Assembly: GCA_012862575.1 (NCBI GenBank) | Contig: BLSF01000022.1 | Location: forward strand, 124,001-188,000 | DNA: 64,000 bases | Source of the DNA: Parietichytrium sp. I65-24A | Lineage: Eukaryota > Sar > Bigyra > Thraustochytrida > Thraustochytriidae | Reading direction: 5' to 3' | In this document: one piece after another, positions 41,528 through 49,722 of the stretch | Numbering within the stretch: position 1 is the stretch's first letter | Layout of the letters: each line of letters starts with the position of its first letter | Translations under genes and position numbers: made by a program | Notes under the pieces: model-generated | The model's input: the letters and a program-made list of their open reading frames with translations, nothing else | Database searches by the model: none | Told to the model about the DNA's origin: nothing

Positions 41528-43768
41528 ATGATTCGCGAGAAGACCCACGAGCTGCATGCCCTGGAAAAATGGCTGCAGGAAGTGCTCGTGGAGGATGTGT
41601 TCGAGCCAACTGCCACGACTGAGGCAGCACGCGCCAATCGCAGCGACTTGGAAAAAAGGAGGAAGCTCGCGCAAGTTGCCTTGGAGCCTCTGATAGATCA
41701 TGTCGGCATGCATTCTTCGCAACTCGGTAAGCTCGTAGCCCAAGTCTTTGCATCTCAGGATAGAGTCGTGCAAGACGCAATCGAGGCATATGAAAAGCAA
41801 AAAAGCTCTGCCAAAACACTTGCTGAGAACATGAACGGTCTCATTGGGTTTTCGGAACGACAGCTGAGAAGGAGCAAATTCAAAGCGGAGACAGCCTCCA
41901 AACGCGCTCAAGAATATAAGGAGGATATGGACGGGCAACAAGTTAGTTTGCGATTGCTTCAGGTTGAGCATCAGCAAGTCCGGAAGAAGCTCTTTGATTG
42001 CGAAAATTTGCTCAAAGGAATTGAAGAGAGGACCGAAGACGACTTGCAGTGGAGCTCTAAAAATGACCCAAACGCAACGCTCGGAGATATCGTAGAACAG
42101 CTAGAGCTGGAGAGAAGGAGGAAGTTGAAGAGCTTGGACCAGATGGACTCGCTCTTCGATGCACTTGAGAGTGATCACCTTAATGGCCTTTCCAATCATC
42201 GCGGTGTATCCAACGTGCCAACTACGGAGGCTGGAGTGGGGACAACGGACGAGGATGTTGACGACGACGAGGCGGATGCCTTGCTAAAGCTGATCAAGTT
42301 GAGGGGCAGAGTATCGCAGGGCATTGACGGCTTGGATCCTCCGATGGTAATGCCGAAGAAATGGAGAGTTGGCTGGGACGTGCCCTACCGTGTTCGTGTC
42401 AATATGTCGAATTTTCAGCAAAACAAACGTGTTTTGACGATGACTGCATTCTTGAAGCTGGTCTATCAAATTTATTACTTTCAGCTTTGTGGCGAGGACG
42501 AAAAAGAGAGCGTGGCTCCTTCCTCTGGGTCTCCTTTAAAAGGGCGGCGTCAAGGCGGGGTCGTCAACGCGACAATTCTTCTGCCCACCGCGGCTTGCCA
42601 GTTCCTCGCTCACACGTATGGACTTAACAAGCTCTCAGATTGGCATCTGAAAGAGCTGGTGAATTCATGTGAGCACTGCACCGGCCACCCCCGTATCGCC
42701 CTGTTTTCGTATCTTCTCGGAGTGGCACCTAGCCTGAATGACGCTGGAGCCAGTAATGACTTGGAGTCAAAACAGGCACTGCAGGGACGAAAGAAACCTG
42801 CATCGAATGCCGCCAAGCTGAACCCACTACACGGACTCTTTACAAAATTTGACTTGCATGACAACCTCTGCGAGGCGCTTATACTTGAAATCATCGTGAA
42901 CTTGTCTCAAGAGGGCTTCTTACAGCTTACGTCATTAAAGAGTTCCGGCGAGGAGCCCATCTTGGTGAGCAAGATCGGCGCGATTCAGGCAGTGAATAAA
43001 GTCGCCGAAGGATGGAGGATCACGACAGCAGGAGACCTGATGAGACTCATTGCGCAACTGGAAGAGCCTGGAGCCAGTGTCGACTCAAAAGCGTCTACCA
43101 AAAAGTCGAGAGCCTCCAAGAGGGATGCGTCGCTGAAGAGCCCGGTCCAAGGCGATCTGGCAGCCGATAATTTGCAATCTGACGTTTCTATTGACGCGGA
43201 AGCTAGTGTTGACTTGGATGACGTACTTTACAGCGCGGCAAGACACTTTGTACAGTATGAGGCGGGGTGGCGCAAGCGTCTTAAACTTGTCTACATAAAG
43301 CATTGCAAGCTGATGCGCTACATTCATGGCACTGTGATTGAGTGCGAAGGGCTACAAAACAGCCCAGCCGAAAAGCAGGAGCTTTTGCTGCAGCCCGCGT
43401 CAAAGCGAGGCGGCTATTTCTCTGCACTGAGTGAAGAGCGATTCCGGTCATGCTTGAAGGCAATGAATGTTAGCATTCCCAAGAGGCAGCTGACTACAAT
43501 CTTTGAACAGGCATGTCAAGAGCAAGAGAAGAATTTCGAGGCAAGGAGTGAGGCCGTTTGGCTAAAAGTTACCTCAACCCGGTCCGAGGATAAATCCAGG
43601 GTGTACTACGTAAACCAGCTCAACAACCAGCGCGTCTGGGATAAGCGTCCGCTCTTTGACACCGAAGTGGAGGAGCTGATGCGGCCGGTTCCTGGTGAGG
43701 AGTTGAACATGAATAGCTTCATCTACCTCGCTTTGAAGAATAAGTGGGACACCAAGTCCAATGCCTAG
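41528..43768 (+). CDS. Coiled-coil protein with WW-like domain, paralogous to the EF-hand protein
   Basis: A 746-residue protein starting at the first ATG (MIREKTHELHAL); the frame opens with GTG at 41483. The N-terminal 230 residues are charged helices likely to coil. A conserved block follows at about 300-400 with NKRVLTMTAFLKLVYQIYY and FLAHTYGLNKLSD. A second block (about 559-600, SVDLDDVLYSAARHFVQY) leads into a degenerate EF-hand-like helix pair (GYFSALSEERFRSCLKAM). Near the C-terminus a WW-like module shows W..., YYVNQLNNQ and VWDKRP. The blocks match, in the same order, those of the EF-hand protein at the left end of the window. Function is unknown; flagellar scaffold is inference from texture and from CFAP298 next door on the same strand. 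Confidence 0.8.
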   Translation: MIREKTHELHALEKWLQEVLVEDVFEPTATTEAARANRSDLEKRRKLAQVALEPLIDHVGMHSSQLGKLVAQVFASQDRVVQDAIEAYEKQKSSAKTLAENMNGLIGFSERQLRRSKFKAETASKRAQEYKEDMDGQQVSLRLLQVEHQQVRKKLFDCENLLKGIEERTEDDLQWSSKNDPNATLGDIVEQLELERRRKLKSLDQMDSLFDALESDHLNGLSNHRGVSNVPTTEAGVGTTDEDVDDDEADALLKLIKLRGRVSQGIDGLDPPMVMPKKWRVGWDVPYRVRVNMSNFQQNKRVLTMTAFLKLVYQIYYFQLCGEDEKESVAPSSGSPLKGRRQGGVVNATILLPTAACQFLAHTYGLNKLSDWHLKELVNSCEHCTGHPRIALFSYLLGVAPSLNDAGASNDLESKQALQGRKKPASNAAKLNPLHGLFTKFDLHDNLCEALILEIIVNLSQEGFLQLTSLKSSGEEPILVSKIGAIQAVNKVAEGWRITTAGDLMRLIAQLEEPGASVDSKASTKKSRASKRDASLKSPVQGDLAADNLQSDVSIDAEASVDLDDVLYSAARHFVQYEAGWRKRLKLVYIKHCKLMRYIHGTVIECEGLQNSPAEKQELLLQPASKRGGYFSALSEERFRSCLKAMNVSIPKRQLTTIFEQACQEQEKNFEARSEAVWLKVTSTRSEDKSRVYYVNQLNNQRVWDKRPLFDTEVEELMRPVPGEELNMNSFIYLALKNKWDTKSNA

Positions 43769-44559
43769 AAGCCAAAACACCCCGGGCGATTTTGTGTGTT
43801 GATTGATGTGTATATTGAACGTATGTTTATTTGGTTCTGACACGGAGTCTATTTATGTTTTCTTGATTTCTAAAACTGTAAATGAGCATCCCTTCATCCT
43901 TCCATCAGGCGAGCCCACCATAAAGCATCTCCTCCATTGTCTTCTCAACTTTCTGTCATAGTCCATTCAAAGTGTCATTTCGTTGGGTTCAGGTAACCAA
44001 CCATCATCGCAAAGCACATGGCATCTTTCACATGATGTCACTAAACCCCTAACACCCCTGACCCCCATCCAGAAAAGGAACAACGAACAATACCCCCAAA
44101 GAACAAAACACCGACAGTTTGTTCCTCTCCCACCGACTCTTGACTCCACCCAGCCCTCCGCCCCGAACTTTCAATACTCCCACTCCCACCCCCCACCTAC
44201 TCTCTCCCCTAGCAAACCCCTTCCCAACCCCACCCACAACATCCCACATCTTCGTCCTATCACAAAATCCTACACGCGGCCTAACCGACGAGGGACATCG
44301 CCAAACACCCCGCAGAACAAGCGGGGACTCCCGCGCGTAACTGACGAAAGGGGAAAGTTGCGCGGAAGGACTGAAAGGACAGACCCTCAACATAAAAAAC
44401 ATAAGGAGAAACTGAACAAGAACAACAACAACAAGAAGAAGAAGAAGAAGAGAGCAGGAAGAAACGCTGGTTGCGAAAGTCGAGAGAGAGAGACAGATAG
44501 ATAGATAGATAGATTGAGAGAGAGAGAGATCGCTTTGGGTTTGTTTTGTTTAGGGCAAG
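43769..44559. other. C-rich spacer before CFAP298
   Basis: A C- and A-rich, G-poor stretch (about 43985-44330) leaves a 173-codon plus-strand frame with no ATG, which I reject. A GATA microsatellite (about 44495-44514) and a GA tract lie just upstream of the CFAP298 start and are probably in its leader. Confidence 0.5.
44495..44529. repeat. (GATA)n and (GA)n tracts in the CFAP298 leader
   Basis: Four to five GATA units followed by a short GA run, ending about 30 bases before the ATG. Confidence 0.85.
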
Positions 44560-45411
44560 ATGGTGGTGATCGTGGTGAAGAAAAGCGATGCGGACCAGTT
44601 CATGTTTGAAACCACGTGCGCAGAGTCCAATGACGCACTCATCAGGACGCTGGCCAAGGTGTGGAACATGAGGATCAAGGTGCGGCTGCTGGCTGGTGCG
44701 CTGGACGAACTTGCCGACTTTGGGCCGGCCAAGCCGGAAGCTGCCAAAGGCATCGATGAGATTCAGGACGCAGCGCAGGTCTCGGAAGGAGGGGCTGCAC
44801 CGGAGCGCGGGCCGAACTACAACCAGGATCCCAGTGGAAATCGTACAGGAGAAGCCCCGTCGGCAAACCTTCAGCAGGTGTTGAAGAAGGTTGCGGAAGA
44901 TGCGAGACAGGCAATTTCTTCACAGCAGGTAACGAAGAAAGTCGCTCTGACGGTTGAGCTCTTGGAGGAGAAGCTCGCGACCATGAGGGGCGCGGTGACA
45001 ATGGCGTACCCGCAAGGGCTTCCGTCGTACGACCCAATTCGCATCGCCTTGGAGGACTCTGCGCATGACCAGGACATTTACGGAGAGCAGCGGATCGACC
45101 CAGACACGGCGGAGCTCTGGCTCGCCTCGAAGCAGTTCTCTCGGGATCAACTCGTCTCCGACCGGGTGGGTAAGAACGAGAAGACTAAAGTTATTGCCAA
45201 GCTTCAGAACCCTGGAGCTGGCGCGCCGGCTCGGGAACCTGCCGTGTCCGAGGATGAGCGCAAGCAGATGATGGCGCATTACTTTCGCAAGCAAGAGGAG
45301 ATGAAGCGCTTGGCGGAAAACAATCAAGACGACTACTTGAACAGCTCTTGGGCCGACCCTGCCGCTCTCCGTCGTCAGCTCAATGGAACTGGGGACATTC
45401 GCTTTCGCTAA
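44560..45411 (+). CDS. CFAP298: Cilia- and flagella-associated protein 298 (C21orf59/Kurly)
   Basis: A 283-residue protein close to full length of the family, starting at ATG (MVVIVVKKSD). Family stretches are all present: the MVxxVKxxDxxQF start, RLLAGALDELADFG, the NLQQVLKKVAEDAR helix, RGAVTMAYPQGLPSYDPIR, VGKNEKTKVIAKLQ, GAPAREP, and the closing DYLNSSWADPAALRRQ. In animals CFAP298 is a cytoplasmic factor needed for outer and inner dynein arm assembly and for cilium polarity. Its presence says this organism builds motile flagella at some stage. No intron. The next gene to the left is the coiled-coil/WW protein on the same strand. Confidence 0.95.
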   Translation: MVVIVVKKSDADQFMFETTCAESNDALIRTLAKVWNMRIKVRLLAGALDELADFGPAKPEAAKGIDEIQDAAQVSEGGAAPERGPNYNQDPSGNRTGEAPSANLQQVLKKVAEDARQAISSQQVTKKVALTVELLEEKLATMRGAVTMAYPQGLPSYDPIRIALEDSAHDQDIYGEQRIDPDTAELWLASKQFSRDQLVSDRVGKNEKTKVIAKLQNPGAGAPAREPAVSEDERKQMMAHYFRKQEEMKRLAENNQDDYLNSSWADPAALRRQLNGTGDIRFR

Positions 45412-45697
45412 AGCACTCCTTCGATATTAGACCAACTCCTCGGTCCTATTCACTGTCAGTTTAATTCGGCTCACAGACTGTCCTTGCCTTCCCCTGAGGC
45501 CTCTCTAAGAGAGAGAGAGAGAGTCTGTGTCCGTCTTGGCCTTGAATGGACGCCTCCACGCAAGCCTAGCTCATGTACCTTTTTTTTTTATAAAATCGCG
45601 CCGATTCAAATATAAAATACGAATCCCTCCCACCAACTTGGAGAACTCCATCTCTTCATTTCTAATTTCTATCTTCTGCCGCCTCGAATGGGCAACC

Positions 45698-45904
45698 ATG
45701 AGGTCCACCGCCCAGCGAGTTGTGCGTTCGTCTGCACTGTCAACCGTGGGTCCCTCGCCAGCAAGCTCCCCCAAAACCAAGGTCGCATCGATTCAGCCCA
45801 ATCACGCAAACCTGCGCCTTCCGGGCCAGGTTAGGTCAGTTGGATCGATGGAAGATTTGAAGAAACGTTCACGACAATCGAGCGAAGCGATTCATCTGCG
45901 ATGA
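45698..45904 (+). CDS. Possible 68-residue protein with mitochondrial-type N-terminus
   Basis: An ATG in good context opens a 68-codon frame whose product begins MRSTAQRVVRSSALS, basic and hydroxylated like a mitochondrial presequence, and ends KKRSRQSSEAIHLR. TATAAAA-like words lie about 85-110 bases upstream. There is no family I recognise. An overlapping ATG frame begins 11 bases earlier (45687). It could be a real microprotein, a first exon, or chance. Confidence 0.3.
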   Translation: MRSTAQRVVRSSALSTVGPSPASSPKTKVASIQPNHANLRLPGQVRSVGSMEDLKKRSRQSSEAIHLR

Positions 45905-46321
45905 GAGCTGAGAGATGAGAGATGAGAGATGATGATATAGGCATAAGATAAGAATTGACTCATCACACATACATAGAACCACCTGCAGAAGTCTCTCCTA
46001 ACCCCCCACCACCCAAAACTATAGCCGTGAAATCGCGCCTTTCCCGGCCACCCAGGTGACCCTTGCTTCCATCCCCACCACCCACACACCCCACACACCC
46101 CACACCCCACAGCTGCACATACACACAAACACAAACACAATTCTGCGAATCGCACACCCGCGTACGCGACAGCCTCTCCTTACTGCTTACTGCGCTCTAG
46201 CGGCCATCTACCGGCGCGCCGTCCTCAAGACTCCCGGGGCCAAGGGTCGGCCCCATCCTTCACACCTACCCACCACACCTGGGCTCGCAGCGGGGACCCT
46301 CAGCGCCAGCTGTGGGGACTG

Positions 46322-46366
46322 TCAGGACTCTCAGGACTCTCAGGACTCTCAGGATCCTGCGCGAAT
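46322..46366. repeat. 9-bp tandem repeat (TCAGGACTC)
   Basis: Four exact units plus one degenerate unit. Confidence 0.95.
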
Positions 46367-46440
46367 CGGAGACGGCCGGCCACTCGCTCTCAGAGCCCCA
46401 TCCGCGGTTGGCAGCGCGTCCCCGTGAGCGCATGCGCGTG

Positions 46441-46500
46441 CTCCAAGTCCAACTCCTCCAAGTCCAACTCCTCCAAGTCCAAGTCCTCCAAGTCCAGCTC
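46441..46500. repeat. 15-bp tandem repeat (CTCCAAGTCCAACTC)
   Basis: Four units with one or two changes, directly upstream of the karyopherin start. It is probably transcribed in the leader and lies inside an overlapping upstream reading frame that starts at 46432. Confidence 0.95.
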
Positions 46501-46514
46501 CTCCTCCTCCGCGC

Positions 46515-49499
46515 ATGGATCTGTCCCAGGCGCTGCGCGGCGCGCTGTCGTCATGCTCCGCCGAGCGCGCCCGCGCCGAGTCGTTCCTGCAACAAGGCGA
46601 CCTCTCCGCCGCTCTCTGCGACGCCATCCTCCGCTTCCTCGCCCAGCCGCCCACAACTTCCATGTCCACAACTTCCATGTCCACAATGTCCGCGGGCGCA
46701 GGGGCGCTGTCGCTGCCGCAGGCCAAGCTGGCGGCCGTTTTGGTGCGTCGGGAGGTGTGCTGCGACGGTCGCGAGCGCGCTGCGGAGGATGCGCTGCGTC
46801 GTTTGAGCGTGGCTGCGGCGTGGCGGTGCCAGGACGTGGGGCTGCAGGCGCTGCTGGCCGACCTGTCCGCGGGCGTGTGCCGGCTGCTGCCGAACGGTCG
46901 CGCAACGCTCCGCGACGTGCTCTCCAGAGCCGCGGCATGCGGCGCCCTGGGGTTCGCGGCCAAGTGCGCGAAACGCGCCGTGAGCATCGGCCTCGCGCGC
47001 GCCGAAGACGTGGACGCGCTCGTGCGCACGTGCCTGGAGAGCGGCGGCAGGCTCGCCAGGCAGGCGGCATTCTGCATCAGGAGGCTCATGTCGCCCAACA
47101 GAAGGCCGCAGCTGCCGGACACGGTCGCGCAGTGGCGCGCCGCGCTGCTGCTCGCCTTGGAGAAGCAGCACTTGCAGGGAATTACGCAGCAGCAGCAGCA
47201 GCAGCAGCAGGGGCTGTCGCGGGATGAGCAGGACCGCGAGACGTGGGCGATGCGGTGCGAGATGCTGCGCGCGCTGCTGGAGCTTGCGGCGGTGAGGGGG
47301 AGCAGCAGCGGGTGGCACGACCATCAGTTCGACCCGCACATGCAGCTGCACCACGCGATGATGGCCACGATGCAGGAACAGGAGCACGGCGCGGCAGGGG
47401 CGTGCTGCGAGATGGGCGAGATGGGCGCGAAGAGCGCCGACCAGGAGGACTGCGGCGACGAAATGGCGCGCTGCTTTCGCGTGGCAGCAGAGACGCTCAG
47501 GGAGGCGCTGTGGATGCAGCAGCGGCAGAACGAGCACTGGCTCGAGCTTGAGGACGAGTACGACTCGGATGACGGCGAGCCGTGCGGGTCGAGCGCACTC
47601 GTTGCAGTGTCCCTGGAGGTCATGCGAGCCTCGTTTGAGGATGTCGCCGCGCGCCACGACCCCGTGCAGTCCCTCGGGGAGATGATTCCGCTCCTGACCC
47701 GCTCGTGCTACCCAACGCAGCGCCTGCGCAGCCTCTTTCAGGAGGAGCCCAACGAATTTGTCGCCTTGCACGACGATGAAAGCGAAAAAAACTTCCCCAG
47801 GCAATCCGCTGCCGACATGGTGATGGCCATCTTCGAAACGTGGCCGGATGAACTCGTAACCGCCTTTGAGAGTTCCAGACTTGACTTCGCCTCCGCAGAC
47901 CACGACTTTGGCGCAGAGAGCGCCCTGTGGCTATTTGGTAGCATGTGGTGCATCATGGCCAGCGAGGGCGAGGACGGCGAGATGTTTCGCCGCGCCAAGG
48001 CCATCCTCTTCAAGTGGGTCGACGAAGGCCTCGTCAACGCCGCAGCCCTTCACAGGCCGTCTTTGGGCTCGTCCATGCTGAGCGCGCGGCTTTTGTGGCT
48101 TATATGGGCCTGTTGGGTGCCCGAGCTGGCCATCGACCGCGTCGCTGACTTTGTCCTCCAAAGCCTAAAGATATCTGCCACACAATACCGCCGCGGGGAT
48201 ATGTCCCATCTGGTTGTAGGCTTTTACGCCTGCAAAACGCTTGGAAGGTACATCGAGCAGAATAAACCGATGATGCCCAAGGAAAACCTGAATGCCCTGT
48301 TCGCCGACTTGCTGACTATTTTAAGCTGTAGCTCGTTGGAGACTGTTCACGTCGCACTCGAGACCATTGACACCTTTTTAACAGCCTCAGCAGACGCGCT
48401 TGTCGCGTCGCACGTCGTGCAGCTCGTCCAGCTTCTCTCCAGCTTGTGGGAAAACGGCGAAGTCAACTCCGACATCATGCATCGGGAAATCATCATGTCT
48501 GTCATGCACAAACTCTTACTTGGAAACTCGACCTCGGAAATCCTTGGGCCATACCTGAGCTCATTTGCAAATTTGTCCCCCTCGCTCCTGGCCTTCTCGC
48601 TAGACACGTTGCGCAGATCTGTGGAGGACGTCACGCGTTTACGGCAGCTTCTACGCCAACCTCTTGCCGTGCTTGGGGCTACCCTCAAAGAAAATAATGG
48701 CATGAAAGCAGCTATACTTGATTGTCTTAGAGCGTGTCTTTACTACGAAACCTGCGCCGACCCTGCCATGACCGCGCAAGACATAATCCAGATTGTCCTG
48801 ATGGCACCGCTACCCGCCACTACTACATTGCAGCGCGAAACCGAGGACCGCGGTCGGAGCGAAACAGGAATGTGCAACAATGAGATTGGTAGCGAAGAGC
48901 AGGACGCTCGTAATGCTGCGGTGAGCAGGCTCATTTGCGACACATTTCAGTGCTGCCGTCTCAGCGAAAACGCTGATATCCTCGATCGCTTTGGAGCGGC
49001 CATACATCCGTACCTTGTCGCAGCGGTGCGGAGCGACGACGAGGATCTATTGTTTGAGATCTCCCTGTCCACCATTTTGCTAGGTAGCTCTCACTGGCTG
49101 AGGCTCCAACCCCACGAGGCCAAAGTATTGTGCGAGAAGTTATGTCGCACGTGTGCTGATTCTTACCAGGAACAGCGCAGGCGGTTTGGAGCGGGGTGTT
49201 TAGCTCGCCTCATTCTCGACTACCCACAAATCGGCGAATACATCGTACCGGAGCTTGGCAGCACCGCTATTGGAGTTTTGGAGCGTGCAATCGAAGCGAT
49301 TCGGGACGCACACAAGAGCTCCAAAATAGGCAAGGATTTAGACCTGAGTGGGGATGAACTCTGGGGTTTTGCTCTTGACGGGGAGGATGAAACACAAACC
49401 TCTGAAGAAGCCAATCCGCTGTTTACTACTTTGGCTGACGAAGAGCTATACAACAACCGCGTGTCCATGTATGTGTCCGCAGTCGTTAGCTACCAGTGA
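46515..49499 (+). CDS. Karyopherin-beta-like HEAT-repeat protein
   Basis: A 994-residue, almost wholly helical protein from ATG (MDLSQALRGA). The N-terminus (ERARAESFLQQ, then LAAVLVRREV) resembles the importin-beta N-terminal domain, which contacts Ran. Paired helices continue to the end, as in a HEAT solenoid. A polyglutamine run lies at about 225-232 and an acidic region (about 345-355) includes EDEYDSDDGE. Length suits an importin or exportin that carries cargo through the nuclear pore. The particular karyopherin is not identifiable by eye, and another HEAT protein is possible. The first 1.1 kb is much richer in G+C than the rest. A separate ATG at 46432 opens an overlapping frame to 46806. 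Confidence 0.6.
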   Translation: MDLSQALRGALSSCSAERARAESFLQQGDLSAALCDAILRFLAQPPTTSMSTTSMSTMSAGAGALSLPQAKLAAVLVRREVCCDGRERAAEDALRRLSVAAAWRCQDVGLQALLADLSAGVCRLLPNGRATLRDVLSRAAACGALGFAAKCAKRAVSIGLARAEDVDALVRTCLESGGRLARQAAFCIRRLMSPNRRPQLPDTVAQWRAALLLALEKQHLQGITQQQQQQQQGLSRDEQDRETWAMRCEMLRALLELAAVRGSSSGWHDHQFDPHMQLHHAMMATMQEQEHGAAGACCEMGEMGAKSADQEDCGDEMARCFRVAAETLREALWMQQRQNEHWLELEDEYDSDDGEPCGSSALVAVSLEVMRASFEDVAARHDPVQSLGEMIPLLTRSCYPTQRLRSLFQEEPNEFVALHDDESEKNFPRQSAADMVMAIFETWPDELVTAFESSRLDFASADHDFGAESALWLFGSMWCIMASEGEDGEMFRRAKAILFKWVDEGLVNAAALHRPSLGSSMLSARLLWLIWACWVPELAIDRVADFVLQSLKISATQYRRGDMSHLVVGFYACKTLGRYIEQNKPMMPKENLNALFADLLTILSCSSLETVHVALETIDTFLTASADALVASHVVQLVQLLSSLWENGEVNSDIMHREIIMSVMHKLLLGNSTSEILGPYLSSFANLSPSLLAFSLDTLRRSVEDVTRLRQLLRQPLAVLGATLKENNGMKAAILDCLRACLYYETCADPAMTAQDIIQIVLMAPLPATTTLQRETEDRGRSETGMCNNEIGSEEQDARNAAVSRLICDTFQCCRLSENADILDRFGAAIHPYLVAAVRSDDEDLLFEISLSTILLGSSHWLRLQPHEAKVLCEKLCRTCADSYQEQRRRFGAGCLARLILDYPQIGEYIVPELGSTAIGVLERAIEAIRDAHKSSKIGKDLDLSGDELWGFALDGEDETQTSEEANPLFTTLADEELYNNRVSMYVSAVVSYQ

Positions 49500-49722
49500 C
49501 GTCTTATTGAATAAAACTTCCTTTCTATATTTCATTTCACGATTTCTCTTTATCTGCGAGACAAGAAGGAAGTATGCTGGATCAGAGAATTGACTCGGAT
49601 CGGTTTCCTTCGATCCCAGCAGCGCCAACCTAATGGTGGTAGCCATGGTTCGCCGAATTCGCCGAATGGTTCGAATATGGCGGATGCGTTGAATTCGAGT
49701 GTATGAGCTCGGTGCAACGTCC

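Larger units (their letters stand above)
45412..46514. other. Spacer with tandem repeats and a possible small gene
   Basis: Contains a TCACTGTCAG word (45450-45459), a GA tract (about 45510-45522), the small frame at 45698-45904, a CACCCCACA-rich stretch (46077-46113), a 9-bp tandem (46322-46366) and a 15-bp tandem (46441-46500) that ends 14 bases before the next ATG. Confidence 0.5.

Noticed and set aside
43983-44504. 173-codon plus-strand frame before CFAP298
   Set aside because: Starts at TTG, and the sequence is C- and A-rich and so poor in stops. The product is Pro/Asn/Lys-rich filler.
46551-47903. 450-codon minus-strand frame opposite the karyopherin gene
   Set aside because: Open only because the 5' third of the sense gene is GC-rich; its product is low-complexity His/Arg/Leu sequence without a domain.
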